Below, piece after piece: positions 7,903 through 16,302 of a stretch of 64,000 bases of DNA (its first letter is position 1; each line of letters starts with the position of its first letter). The translations under genes were made by a program, and so were the position numbers. This DNA is from Vitreoscilla filiformis (GTDB lineage: Bacteria; Pseudomonadota; Gammaproteobacteria; Burkholderiales; Burkholderiaceae_C): assembly GCF_002222655.1 (NCBI RefSeq), contig NZ_CP022423.1, positions 1,550,001 through 1,614,000 on the forward strand, written 5' to 3'. The notes under the pieces were generated by a model that saw only the letters and a program-made list of their open reading frames with translations, ran no database searches and was not told the DNA's origin.

Positions 7903-9786
7903 ATGAGCAAGCAGACGCATTCCTTCCAGGCCGAAGTCAAGCAGATCCTGCACCTGGTCACCCACTCGCTGTATTCGAACAAGGAAATTTTCCTGCGCGA
8001 GCTGGTGTCCAACGCCTCCGACGCCTGCGACAAACTGCGCTTCGAAGCGCTCAACAACGCCGCCCTGTTCGAAGACGCGCCCAACCTCGAAGTGCGCGTG
8101 TTCTTCGACAAGGACGCCAAAACGCTCACCATCCGCGACAACGGCATCGGCATGAGCGCCGAAGAAGCCGCCGCCAACCTCGGCACCATCGCCAAGAGCG
8201 GCACACGCGAGTTCATGGCCAAACTCGAAGGCGATCAGAAGAAGGACGCCAACCTCATCGGCCAATTCGGCGTAGGTTTCTACTCAGGCTTCATCGTCGC
8301 GGATCGCATCACGGTGGAAACCCGCCGCGCCGGCTTGCCCGCCGACCAAGGCGTGCGCTGGAGCAGCGAAGGCACGGGCGAATACGAGCTGGAAACCATC
8401 ACCAAGCCCACACGCGGCACGGACATCGTTCTGCACCTGCGTGACGAAGAAGCCAGTGACTTCCTGAGCACTTGGAAGCTCAAATCCATCATCAGCAAGT
8501 ACAGCGATCACCTGAACCTGCCGGTGCTGATGGAAAAAGAAACCTGGGACGCGGAAAAGAGCGAACAGGTCAAAACCGATGAATGGGAAACGGTGAACAA
8601 GGCGGCTGCGATCTGGACGCGCAGCAAGAGCGACATCACCGACAGCGAATACCAAGACTTCTACAAGCAGATCAGCTACGACCAGGCCGCCCCGCTGGCC
8701 TACACCCACAACCGCGTGGAAGGTCGCAGCGAGTACACGCAACTGCTGTTCATCCCCGCCAAAGCGCCGTTCGACCTGTGGAACCGCGACAAGCGCGGTG
8801 GCGTCAAGCTCTACGTCAAGCGCGTCTTCATCATGGACGACGCCGAAGCGCTGATGCCCACGTACATGCGCTTTGTGAAGGGCGTGATCGATTCGGCCGA
8901 TCTGCCGCTGAACGTCAGCCGTGAGCTGCTGCAAGAAAGCCGCGACGTGAAGGCCATCCGCGAAGGCTCGACCAAGCGCGTGCTGTCCATGCTGGAGGGC
9001 TTGGCCAACAGCGAAGAAGCCGCCGACAAGGAAAAGTACGCCAGCTTCTGGAAGGAGTTTGGCGCGGTGATGAAGGAAGGCGTGGGCGAAGACCACACCA
9101 ACCAAGAGCGCCTGGCCAAGCTGCTGCGTTTTGCTTCGACCCATGCGGATGAAGGCGTGAGCTTCGCCGATTACGTCAGCCGCATGAAGGAAGGCCAAGA
9201 CGCGATCTACTACATCACCGCCGACAGCCTGCAAGGCGCTAAGACCAGCCCGCAACTTGAAATCTTCAAGAAGAAGGGCATCGAAGTGCTGCTGCTGACC
9301 GACCGCGTGGACGAGTGGATGCTCTCTCACCTGTACGAGTTCGAAGGCCACAGCCTGCAAAGCGTGGCCAAGGGCGCCGTCGATCTGGGCAAGCTGCAAG
9401 ACGAAGAGGAAAAGAAGAAGGCCGAGGAAGCCGCCGAAGCCTTCAAGCCCGTGCTGGAGCGACTGAAGGACAGCCTGAAGGAGCGCGCCAAGGACGTGCG
9501 CGTCACCACCCGCTTGGTGGATTCGCCCGCTTGTTTGGTGGTCGAAGACGGCGACATGAGTGCCCACCTGGCGCGCATGCTCAAGCAGGCCGGTCAAGCG
9601 GCGCCCAACGCCAAGCCGATTCTGGAAATCAACGCCGAACACGCGCTGGTGAAGAAACTCGAAGGCGATGCACGCTTTGACGATCTGGCTCAGATCCTGT
9701 TCGACCAAGCCGTGCTGGCCGATGGCGGGCAGTTGGAAGACCCGGCGGCGTATGTGCGCCGCATCAATGCGCTGCTGACGGCCTGA
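7903..9786 (+). CDS. htpG: Molecular chaperone HtpG (Hsp90)
   Basis: This 627-residue cytosolic Hsp90 folds and remodels client proteins in an ATP-dependent cycle. The N-terminal GHKL ATPase shows the [14 protein letters not shown] helix with the catalytic Glu and nucleotide-binding Asn, the IRDNGIGM loop, and the lid/G-motif [11 protein letters not shown]. The middle domain contains [13 protein letters not shown] and [14 protein letters not shown], both signature stretches of Hsp90. The C-terminal dimerisation domain ends without a eukaryotic MEEVD tail. Length is standard. It is a single-gene unit with its own sigma-32 promoter and a strong terminator. Confidence 0.98.
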   Translation: MSKQTHSFQAEVKQILHLVTHSLYSNKEIFLRELVSNASDACDKLRFEALNNAALFEDAPNLEVRVFFDKDAKTLTIRDNGIGMSAEEAAANLGTIAKSGTREFMAKLEGDQKKDANLIGQFGVGFYSGFIVADRITVETRRAGLPADQGVRWSSEGTGEYELETITKPTRGTDIVLHLRDEEASDFLSTWKLKSIISKYSDHLNLPVLMEKETWDAEKSEQVKTDEWETVNKAAAIWTRSKSDITDSEYQDFYKQISYDQAAPLAYTHNRVEGRSEYTQLLFIPAKAPFDLWNRDKRGGVKLYVKRVFIMDDAEALMPTYMRFVKGVIDSADLPLNVSRELLQESRDVKAIREGSTKRVLSMLEGLANSEEAADKEKYASFWKEFGAVMKEGVGEDHTNQERLAKLLRFASTHADEGVSFADYVSRMKEGQDAIYYITADSLQGAKTSPQLEIFKKKGIEVLLLTDRVDEWMLSHLYEFEGHSLQSVAKGAVDLGKLQDEEEKKKAEEAAEAFKPVLERLKDSLKERAKDVRVTTRLVDSPACLVVEDGDMSAHLARMLKQAGQAAPNAKPILEINAEHALVKKLEGDARFDDLAQILFDQAVLADGGQLEDPAAYVRRINALLTA

Positions 9787-9803
9787 ACGTCCACGCCGGC
9801 ATG

Positions 9804-9832
9804 AAAAAAGGGAACCTGCGGGTTCCCTTTTT
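9804..9832. terminator. Bidirectional intrinsic terminator after htpG
   Basis: The hairpin has arms AAAAGGGAACC and GGTTCCCTTTT separated by a 4-nt loop, with A and T runs on the two sides. It can stop htpG (plus strand) and the convergent secreted-protein gene (minus strand). Confidence 0.92.
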
Positions 9833-9852
9833 GTTGGCGACGTGGCGGTGGG

Positions 9853-10251
9853 TCAGGAACGCTTGCAGCGCTCGCCCTTGAGGCGGAACACGTAAGAAGC
9901 GTCCGAGGCTTCCGCGCCATAACCTTCGAGTTTGCCTTCTTTGGAGGTGACTTCACCCAGGATGGTGACGGTGTCCATGCCCGAGGCGCTCAAGGAGGCG
10001 TGGAACATGTGGTTGCCCTTGCAGGTGTAGGTGCCCACCGGAATGCTGTAAGCCGTGATCACACCGTCCTTGAAAGCCAGGTTCCAGGTGTACTTCACCT
10101 TGTCGCTGGCGACGCTGTTGATGCACAAGGCTTTACTGGTGATGCGCTCACACTTGTCCTCCTTCGAGGAGCCCCCATCGTGGGCTTGTGCCAGAGGGGT
10201 GAGCGCAGCCAGGCTCAGAGCCAGGGCGATCCAGGTACGGCGGTGGTTCAT
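9853..10251 (-). CDS. Small secreted protein of unknown function
   Basis: This 132-residue protein begins with a clear Sec signal peptide (MNHRRTWIALALSLAALTPLAQA, cleavage after the last Ala). The mature part has four cysteines (in KCER, ALCI, YTCKG and GERC), suggesting two disulfides in the periplasm. ATG at 10251 is chosen because AAGGAG lies 6 nt before it; a farther ATG at 10269 would bury that site. No family was recognised. It converges on htpG across a shared terminator. Confidence 0.75.
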   Translation of the reverse strand: MNHRRTWIALALSLAALTPLAQAHDGGSSKEDKCERITSKALCINSVASDKVKYTWNLAFKDGVITAYSIPVGTYTCKGNHMFHASLSASGMDTVTILGEVTSKEGKLEGYGAEASDASYVFRLKGERCKRS

Positions 10252-10281
10252 GTGGGTCTCCTTCTTCAAGACCCGGTCAGC

Positions 10282-10983
10282 CTAACCGATTGCCGGGAGT
10301 GTGTCTGTAAGTTGAAGTTTGTGACGTAACCGGCTGATCCACGCCGGGGCGCCGCTCGCTGGCCGGGTCGGTGCGCAGGTGGGCGCCGTGGGGGACGGCG
10401 CGGGTTGGGTTTCCACCCACCCGTGCTGGCGCATGGCGTGAATGAACCGGCTGCACGCTTCGGTCGGCACGTGGCTGAGCTGCGCCAGCTCGGTGGCACT
10501 CAGGTAGCGGGCGGACAAGAAACTGGCCAACCGAGCCCCCTGCACATGCGTCACCAGCATCTGAGAGCTGGGCCAGCGCGTGAGCCGGTAGCGCGTCGCT
10601 GTACCGGAAGGGGGCGCCGGCAGCGACGGCGCAGGGGCCGCACAGGCCGTGGGTGGCTGAGGCTTGAGTTGTTGCAAGAGTTCGTAGAACGCTTCCAGTT
10701 GCAGTGGCCGTGGCAAAGTGCCATGGCCGCCCGGCGGCACGGGTTGCCCCGGAGCCGTCACCCACACCACCCGCTGCCCACGCAAAGGGTGGGTGCCGGG
10801 CGAGGCCAGCACCACGTCGGCATCGACCGGGGAGCTGTCCTCCAAAACAATCCAGGTTTGTCGCAGCCGCTGTTGTGCCAGCTTCAGGAACAACCGCACG
10901 GCGTTCTCATCCAGAGCGCGCAAACCTTGCAAACGCAACGTGGGGGGCCGATAAGGCAGTTGGGTACTCATGATGCTTGCCAT
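10282..10983 (-). CDS. Conserved protein of unknown function, paralogue A
   Basis: This 233-residue protein has an N-terminal block (TLRLQGLRALDENAVRLFLKL), a middle stretch with an alternating hydrophobic pattern (VVWVTAPGQPVP), and a second block YRLTRWPSS followed by LASFLSARYLSATELAQLSH. That second block looks like a small helix-turn-helix or winged-helix fold. Pro/Ala-rich linkers separate the blocks. The next upstream gene on the same strand is clearly a paralogue with the same blocks in the same order. The start may be ATG at 10983 or 10971. No function can be assigned. Confidence 0.65.
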   Translation of the reverse strand: MASIMSTQLPYRPPTLRLQGLRALDENAVRLFLKLAQQRLRQTWIVLEDSSPVDADVVLASPGTHPLRGQRVVWVTAPGQPVPPGGHGTLPRPLQLEAFYELLQQLKPQPPTACAAPAPSLPAPPSGTATRYRLTRWPSSQMLVTHVQGARLASFLSARYLSATELAQLSHVPTEACSRFIHAMRQHGWVETQPAPSPTAPTCAPTRPASGAPAWISRLRHKLQLTDTLPAIG

Positions 10984-11111
10984 CCTTCATGGTCAAAAGG
11001 TGTGACATTTGTCAGAGACTTTGCGTTTGATCGTAGGTTCTGACCCAAAAGACCGCACCGTGCAGGGTTAAAGCAAGCACTACGCCAAGTCCGTGAAGAA
11101 CGTGTGTCGAT

Positions 11112-11822
11112 TCAGCGCGTCGAGCGTTGCAGGCCCAGACGCTCACGCAAGCGCCCGATCAAACCCGGCACGGCGGGGGGCGGCGCAGCGGGGGTCAATG
11201 GCGCGGGGGCCGTGGCCGTCGGAGTCGGTGCGGGCGGTGGCGATGGTGCTTCACGCCAGTCCAGCAAGCCGGCGGCCTGCATTTGCGCCAGGAACCGCGT
11301 GCAGATGGCCGCATCGACATTGCTGAGCCGGATCAGATCCGCCAACCCGAGGTAGCGGGTGGAGAGAAAACTGGCCAAGCGAGCGTAGTAGCGGTGCTGC
11401 GCCAAGTGCTGGGCTGCTGGCCAGCGCTTGAGCCGGTAGTGCCTCAGGGTGGGCACTGGCGCGGGCGGTGGCGGCGGCGGTGCGGGTTCCACCGGCGCAC
11501 TGGGGCGCAGTTGCCGTTCCAGCGCTTGCAGCAGTTCAAGAAAAGCGTCGTATTGCAGCGGCTGGCGCAGGGACAGCCCTCCCTTGGCTGGCGCGGCCTG
11601 CTGGCGAGGCAGCACCCACACCACCTGCGTGGGCGGGGCGGGCAAGGTTTCGCCGGGAGGCTGGAGCGACACATCCACCGGATCCGTATTCGAGCACTGC
11701 CATGTGTGGCGCAAGTGGGAGGCCGCGAGGCGCAAGAAAATCTGCACCACGGCCTCATCGACACTGCGCAGACCTTGGAGCCGAAGGCGAAGCGGCGAAG
11801 ACGGTGAGGGAGCCAGTGACAT
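11112..11822 (-). CDS. Conserved protein of unknown function, paralogue B
   Basis: This 236-residue protein is colinear with paralogue A: RLRLQGLRSVDEAVVQIFLRL at the N-terminus, VVWVLPRQQAAP in the middle, and YRLKRWPAAQ followed by LASFLSTRYLGLADLIRLSN with a small HTH-like helix pattern. Pro-rich linkers are longer here. The two genes are 128 bp apart on the same strand, so they look like a tandem duplication that has since diverged. The function is unknown. The intergenic DNA shows no promoter that I could recognise. Confidence 0.65.
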   Translation of the reverse strand: MSLAPSPSSPLRLRLQGLRSVDEAVVQIFLRLAASHLRHTWQCSNTDPVDVSLQPPGETLPAPPTQVVWVLPRQQAAPAKGGLSLRQPLQYDAFLELLQALERQLRPSAPVEPAPPPPPPAPVPTLRHYRLKRWPAAQHLAQHRYYARLASFLSTRYLGLADLIRLSNVDAAICTRFLAQMQAAGLLDWREAPSPPPAPTPTATAPAPLTPAAPPPAVPGLIGRLRERLGLQRSTR

Positions 11823-12002
11823 GGATGTGAAAGCCTTGGTTCCTGCGAAAAACGATGAAGGCCCGCACGATAGCGCCCAAGTGCGGTGGGACCACGTGTG
11901 ATTTCATGGGAATTGCCGGGCTCGCCGGATGTGCTACAGCCCTGCTCCGAGAATGGCAGGATGGGCGCCACTGAAGGTGTCATCACTGTGGAGAATCGTT
12001 TC

Positions 12003-12965
12003 ATGCGTGTGCTGTTTGTCGCCGATCCCCTGTCCAGCTTCCAAACTTACAAAGATTCCACCTTCGCCATGATGCGCGAGGCCGCCCGGCGCGGGCACAC
12101 CCTCTTTGCCTGCGAGCCCGTGAGCCTGCATTGGCAACGTGGTGGGCGGGTCAGCGCCCGGGTGCAAGCCCTCACCTTGACGGGCCGCAGCGGCAAGGGC
12201 GTGCGGGATTGGTTCACGGTCGAAAGCGAAACTGTGTGCGCCCTGGCCGAGTTTGATGCTGTGTTGATGCGCAAAGATCCGCCGTTCGACAGCGAATACT
12301 TCTACGCCACCCACTTGCTGGAGCGCGCCGAGGCCGAGGGGGCGCGGGTGTTCAACTCACCGCGTGCGCTGCGCGATCACCCGGAAAAGCTCGCCATCCT
12401 CGAATTCCCTGAGTTCATCGCGCCCACGCTGGTGACGCGCAGCGCCGACGATGTGCGCGCCTTCCACGCCGAACAGCGCGACATCATTTTGAAGCCGCTG
12501 GACGGCATGGGCGGCATGGGCATTTTCCGGGTGAAAGACGATGGCCTGAACCTGGGCGCCATCATCGAAAGCCTGAACCGCGACGGGGCACAAACGATCA
12601 TGGTGCAGCGCTACCTGCCCGAGATCGTCACCGGGGACAAACGCATTTTGGTGATCGGCGGCGAACCCGTGCCGTTTTGTTTGGCCCGCATTCCGCAAGG
12701 CAGCGAGGTGCGCGGCAACCTGGCGGCGGGTGGCAAGGGTGTGGCCCAGCCCATCACCGAGCGCGACCGCGAGATCGCTGCTGCCATCGGCCCCAAGCTG
12801 GCGGCACGCGGGTTGATGCTCATCGGGTTGGACGTGATTGGCACGCACCTCACCGAAATCAACGTCACCAGCCCGACGTGTTTCCAAGAAATCACCGATC
12901 AAACCGGCTTCGATGTGGCAGCGCGGTTCATTGATGTGCTGGAAGCCGAGGCCAGCCAAGCCTGA
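12003..12965 (+). CDS. gshB: Glutathione synthetase
   Basis: This 320-residue ATP-grasp ligase joins gamma-glutamylcysteine and glycine in the second step of glutathione synthesis. The N-terminal domain reads MRVLFVADPLSSFQTYKDST, the standard GshB opening. ATP-grasp motifs include DIILKPLDGMGGMGIFRV, VQRYLPEI and GDKRILVIGGEP; the metal-binding end is TEINVTSPTCFQEI. ATG at 12003 is chosen over the open frame back to 11886 because family members start there and a GGAG lies upstream. Its 3' end overlaps that of the convergent hydrogenase protease gene by 67 bp. Confidence 0.95.
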   Translation: MRVLFVADPLSSFQTYKDSTFAMMREAARRGHTLFACEPVSLHWQRGGRVSARVQALTLTGRSGKGVRDWFTVESETVCALAEFDAVLMRKDPPFDSEYFYATHLLERAEAEGARVFNSPRALRDHPEKLAILEFPEFIAPTLVTRSADDVRAFHAEQRDIILKPLDGMGGMGIFRVKDDGLNLGAIIESLNRDGAQTIMVQRYLPEIVTGDKRILVIGGEPVPFCLARIPQGSEVRGNLAAGGKGVAQPITERDREIAAAIGPKLAARGLMLIGLDVIGTHLTEINVTSPTCFQEITDQTGFDVAARFIDVLEAEASQA

Positions 12966-13423
12966 GCCCACGCCACCGCCGCTGCCAAATGCGCTGCGGC
13001 GGCCCCACGGAGGTCGGCGCCCAGCTCAAACGCTTCACCCCGAATGCCCAACAGCGTGGCCGGTGGCACGGCCACCCCCACCAGCGGGCACGCGGCCAGC
13101 ACCGCTTCGGGCGACAAGGCATGGCTGGTGAAACTGTGATCGCGCAGCGGCTGCACCGCCCGCACTTCGAACGGCGGCGCGGCGCGCACGCTGGCATCGA
13201 TGAACAGCACCTGTGAGCGGTGCGCCAGGTCGAGCGCGTGTTCCACCTGCAACTGGTGGTCTTCCAGAAACTCGATCTGGGCGCCCAGCCCGGCATCGTT
13301 CGCCCAGGTTTGCAGGGCGTCCAGCGCCAGAGGGCCGAGGGCGTCGTCGCCCCGGCTGCGGTTGCCCCAGGCCAGCACCAGCAACGGGGCGCGTTCGGTT
13401 GCGCTGACGGCGGAGTGCATCAT
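12899..13423 (-). CDS. hoxW: Hydrogenase maturation protease HoxW
   Basis: This 174-residue endopeptidase of the HycI/HoxW family removes the C-terminal tail of the hydrogenase large subunit after nickel insertion. It opens with LLVLAWGNRSRGDDALGPL, the GN-x(n)-DD-GxG-like signature with the metal-sensing acidic residue, and has the later HALSPEAVLA segment. The start is ATG at 13423, overlapping the hoxH stop (ATGA), which indicates translational coupling. The gene closes the hox operon and its last codons are antisense to the end of gshB. Confidence 0.88.
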   Translation of the reverse strand: MMHSAVSATERAPLLVLAWGNRSRGDDALGPLALDALQTWANDAGLGAQIEFLEDHQLQVEHALDLAHRSQVLFIDASVRAAPPFEVRAVQPLRDHSFTSHALSPEAVLAACPLVGVAVPPATLLGIRGEAFELGADLRGAAAAHLAAAVAWAQAWLASASSTSMNRAATSKPV

Positions 13424-14958
13424 CCGGCCAAACTCGGGCGTTGCAGCGTGCCGCCGGGGGCGCGCAACACTTGGTCGCGCAGCGAGCCGTCCGCGTTCAC
13501 CAGGCTGACTTCCAGCGGCATCTGCCCCAGGGCGTGCGTGGCGCAGGACAGGCACGGGTCATACGCCCGGATCGCCACTTCGATGTGGTTGAGCAAGCCC
13601 TCGGTGATGTCGCGGCCATCGAAATCGTCCCGCGCCACGGCGCGCACGGCTTCGTTCATCGCTTGGTTGTTGTGCGTGGTGGAAACGATGAGGTTGCAGT
13701 GCGTCACCAAATCGTCCTCACCCACGCGGTAATGGTGGATGAGCGTGCCACGCGGCGCCTCGATGATGCCCACGCCTTCGCCTGGGCGTTCACCAGGCGG
13801 CAGCAGCGGGGCCATCATCTCGCCTTCGCGCAAATCGGGGTCTTCCAACAGGGTTTGGATGATTTCGGCGCAGTGCAACACCTCGATCATGCGCGCCCAG
13901 TGGTAGGCCAGCGAGCCGCCCACCTGCCGCCCTGCGCCCCAGGCGAGGAAGCGTTGGCGCTCGGCCTCGGCCAGCGGGGTGGGGATGATATCGCACGTCT
14001 GCACCCGCGCCAGCGGCCCGACGCGGTACCAACCCGCCTCACGCCCCAGCGTGCGCAGGTACGGGAACTTCATGTAACTCCACGAGCGGGCTTCTTCTTC
14101 GATCAGGTCGAGGTAACGCTGATCGTCCACATCGTTCACCAGGCGTTGGCCGGTGGGGTCGATGCAGCGCAGGCGGCCATCGTACAAATCCATCGCGCCA
14201 TCGTCGGGGCGTACCAGCGACAGGAAGTTGGAATCGAAGGCCGCAAAGCGGTTGTACAGCGCCGGCTCGGCGGCGTGCAATTGGGCGGTGAGGTGGACCG
14301 CGTCCAAGGACCATTGCACCATTTGCGCCGCGTCGCCGCGCAATAAACGGTGATCCGCTGGGCTCAAATGCCGGTTGATGCCGCCCGGCACCGAGCCCGT
14401 GCCGTGGATGCGCTTGCCCGACGTGGCGCGCACCACTTCCTGGCCAAACTTGCGCAGCAGCACGCCTTTTTTGGCGATGTCCGGGTGGGCCTCGATCACG
14501 CCGACGATGTGGCGCTGGCGCACGTCCGAATCAAACCCGAACAGCAAATCGGGCGAACTCAGGTGGAAAAAATGCAGCGCGTGCGATTGCAAAATCTGGC
14601 CGTACTGCATCAGCCGGCGCATTTTTTCGGCGCTCGGGGTGAGCTGGGTGACGCCCAACACCCGATCCAGTGCCTTGGACGCCGCCAAGTGGTGCGACAC
14701 CGGGCAGATGCCGCACAGCCGTTGCACCATCACCGGCACTTCCCAATACGGGCGGCCCACGATGAAGGCTTCAAACCCCCGGAACTCGACGATGTGCAGC
14801 CGCGCTTGTTGCACGCGGTTGTCCTCGTCCAGCAGCAGGGTGACTTTGCCGTGGCCTTCCACGCGGGACACCGGATCGATGGCCACGCGGCGCAAGCGTT
14901 CCGGATGGGCGGCGGTTTCCAGCGGGAAGGGGGACGATGAGGTGGCAGAGTCAGTCAT
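13420..14958 (-). CDS. hoxH: NAD-reducing hydrogenase large subunit HoxH
   Basis: This 512-residue subunit holds the NiFe active site. The L1 motif contains RVEGHGK and RLCGICPVSHH (first Cys pair). The L2 motif near the C-terminus is DPCLSCATH with the second Cys pair. About 30 further residues follow the His, the tail expected to be cut by HoxW. Together with HoxY it forms the hydrogenase dimer of the soluble bidirectional enzyme. The gene overlaps hoxY and hoxW by a few bases, consistent with one operon. Confidence 0.95.
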   Translation of the reverse strand: MTDSATSSSPFPLETAAHPERLRRVAIDPVSRVEGHGKVTLLLDEDNRVQQARLHIVEFRGFEAFIVGRPYWEVPVMVQRLCGICPVSHHLAASKALDRVLGVTQLTPSAEKMRRLMQYGQILQSHALHFFHLSSPDLLFGFDSDVRQRHIVGVIEAHPDIAKKGVLLRKFGQEVVRATSGKRIHGTGSVPGGINRHLSPADHRLLRGDAAQMVQWSLDAVHLTAQLHAAEPALYNRFAAFDSNFLSLVRPDDGAMDLYDGRLRCIDPTGQRLVNDVDDQRYLDLIEEEARSWSYMKFPYLRTLGREAGWYRVGPLARVQTCDIIPTPLAEAERQRFLAWGAGRQVGGSLAYHWARMIEVLHCAEIIQTLLEDPDLREGEMMAPLLPPGERPGEGVGIIEAPRGTLIHHYRVGEDDLVTHCNLIVSTTHNNQAMNEAVRAVARDDFDGRDITEGLLNHIEVAIRAYDPCLSCATHALGQMPLEVSLVNADGSLRDQVLRAPGGTLQRPSLAG

Positions 14959-15547
14959 AGCGGATCGGGCCCGAGGCCAAGCGCGGCGTGCGCCCAGCGA
15001 TCAAATCGGTGAGGAAGACCCAGAAGCTGTCGGCAGAAGGCGGGCAGCCGGGCAAGAAGTAGTCGATCTGCACCACTTCGTGCAGCGGGCGCACTTGGCG
15101 CAGGAGCAGCGGCAATTCCGGGTCGTTGGGGATGGCGCAGCCGGTTTTCAGGCCCTCGCGCTGCTGGTACACCTCGCCCAAGATGTGCGGCAAGCTCATG
15201 GCGTTGCGCTGCGCCGGCAGGCCGCCGGTGATGGCACACGCGCCCACGGCCACCAGGGTGTGGCATTGGCGGCGGAAGTCGCGCAGCACCTCGACGTTTT
15301 CAGCGTTGCAGAGGCCGCCTTCGATCAACCCCAGGTCGCAGCGGCCCACCTCCTTCAAATCGGTGAGCGGCGAGCGGTCAAACTCCACATGCTCGATGAG
15401 TTGCAGGATGCGCTCGTCGATGTCCAGAAACGACATGTGGCAGCCAAAACACCCCGCCAGCGAACAGGTGGCCACTTTGAGTTTGCGCCGAGGCAGCGCC
15501 GGGTAAGGCGGCGGGGCGGGCGCGTGGTGCGGGTGGGCGGTGCTCAC
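14951..15547 (-). CDS. hoxY: NAD-reducing hydrogenase small subunit HoxY
   Basis: This 198-residue short-type small subunit carries the proximal 4Fe-4S cluster, with cysteines in CSLAGCFGCHMSF, VGACAITGG and FLPGCPPSADSFW. There is no Tat leader and no second cluster domain, as is normal for the cytoplasmic NAD-linked group 3d enzymes. The Pro/His-rich first 20 residues look like a flexible extension. It overlaps hoxU upstream by 4 nt and hoxH downstream by 8 nt. Confidence 0.94.
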   Translation of the reverse strand: MSTAHPHHAPAPPPYPALPRRKLKVATCSLAGCFGCHMSFLDIDERILQLIEHVEFDRSPLTDLKEVGRCDLGLIEGGLCNAENVEVLRDFRRQCHTLVAVGACAITGGLPAQRNAMSLPHILGEVYQQREGLKTGCAIPNDPELPLLLRQVRPLHEVVQIDYFLPGCPPSADSFWVFLTDLIAGRTPRLASGPIRYD

Positions 15548-16302
15548 GTCGGATCCTCCTCGTGGCCTTGGGCGGTGGCTTCTTGGGTGTGGGCGTCGGC
15601 GACGCTGTGGCGGTCGTAGCGGCGTTCCCCGATGGGGGTTTCAAAACCCCGGCGCTTGGGCAACAAAGCGCCCACCGGGCAGATTTGCGCTGCCGAGTCG
15701 TCCACACTCAGGGCCGAGTCGCCCAGTTTGCCGCTGGGGCTGTTCACCACCAAATGGGCCTCGATGCCGTGGCCGGCGATGGCGAACACGTCTTTGCCGT
15801 CTTGCGCTTGGCTGGCGCGCACGCACAGGCCGCACAGGATGCAGCGGTTGTGATCCAGCAGCACATCCGGGTGGCTCGCGTCCACCGGGCGGGCGGGGTA
15901 GAACTCCTCGAAGTGCGGACCTTCCATCTCATGATGCGAGGCCGTGGCCTGCAACAAGCAGTTGCCGCTGCGCTCGCAGGATGGGCAAAAGTGGTTGCCT
16001 TCCACAAACAACATCTGCAACAGCGCTTTGCGCTGGGCTTGCATCGCCGGGGTTTGGTTTTCCACTTGCAGGCCGGCGGAGGCCAGCGCGGTACACGCGG
16101 CGGCTGGGCGGCCATTCACCTTGATGCTGCACAGCCGGCACGAGCCGTGCGGATGCATCCCCGGATGCCAGCACAGGTGCGGGATGTAACGCCCCACGCG
16201 GTGCGCCGCTTGGAGGACGGTGTCGCCGGGGGTGAAGGGCACCTCCTCGCCATCGAGCGAGAACGTGGTGGCCGGTTGGCTGGAGTTGGTGTAGCGCGTC
16301 AT
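15544..16302 (-). CDS. hoxU: NAD-reducing hydrogenase diaphorase subunit HoxU
   Basis: This 252-residue electron-transfer subunit is related to the NuoG N-terminus. Residues about 15-80 form a plant-type 2Fe-2S domain (HLCWHPGMHPHGSCRLCSI). A His/Cys 4Fe-4S binding motif follows (NHFCPSCERSGNC), then a 4Fe-4S set CILCGLCVR plus ICPVGAL. It links the FMN site of HoxF to HoxY. It overlaps both neighbours by 4 nt in the hox operon. Confidence 0.94.
   Translation of the reverse strand: MTRYTNSSQPATTFSLDGEEVPFTPGDTVLQAAHRVGRYIPHLCWHPGMHPHGSCRLCSIKVNGRPAAACTALASAGLQVENQTPAMQAQRKALLQMLFVEGNHFCPSCERSGNCLLQATASHHEMEGPHFEEFYPARPVDASHPDVLLDHNRCILCGLCVRASQAQDGKDVFAIAGHGIEAHLVVNSPSGKLGDSALSVDDSAAQICPVGALLPKRRGFETPIGERRYDRHSVADAHTQEATAQGHEEDPT

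Noticed and set aside
11042..11070. Copy of phage palindrome B near 11054 (CCGCACCGTGC)
   Set aside because: One arm is broken (CAG instead of CGG) and it lies far from the prophage; probably chance.
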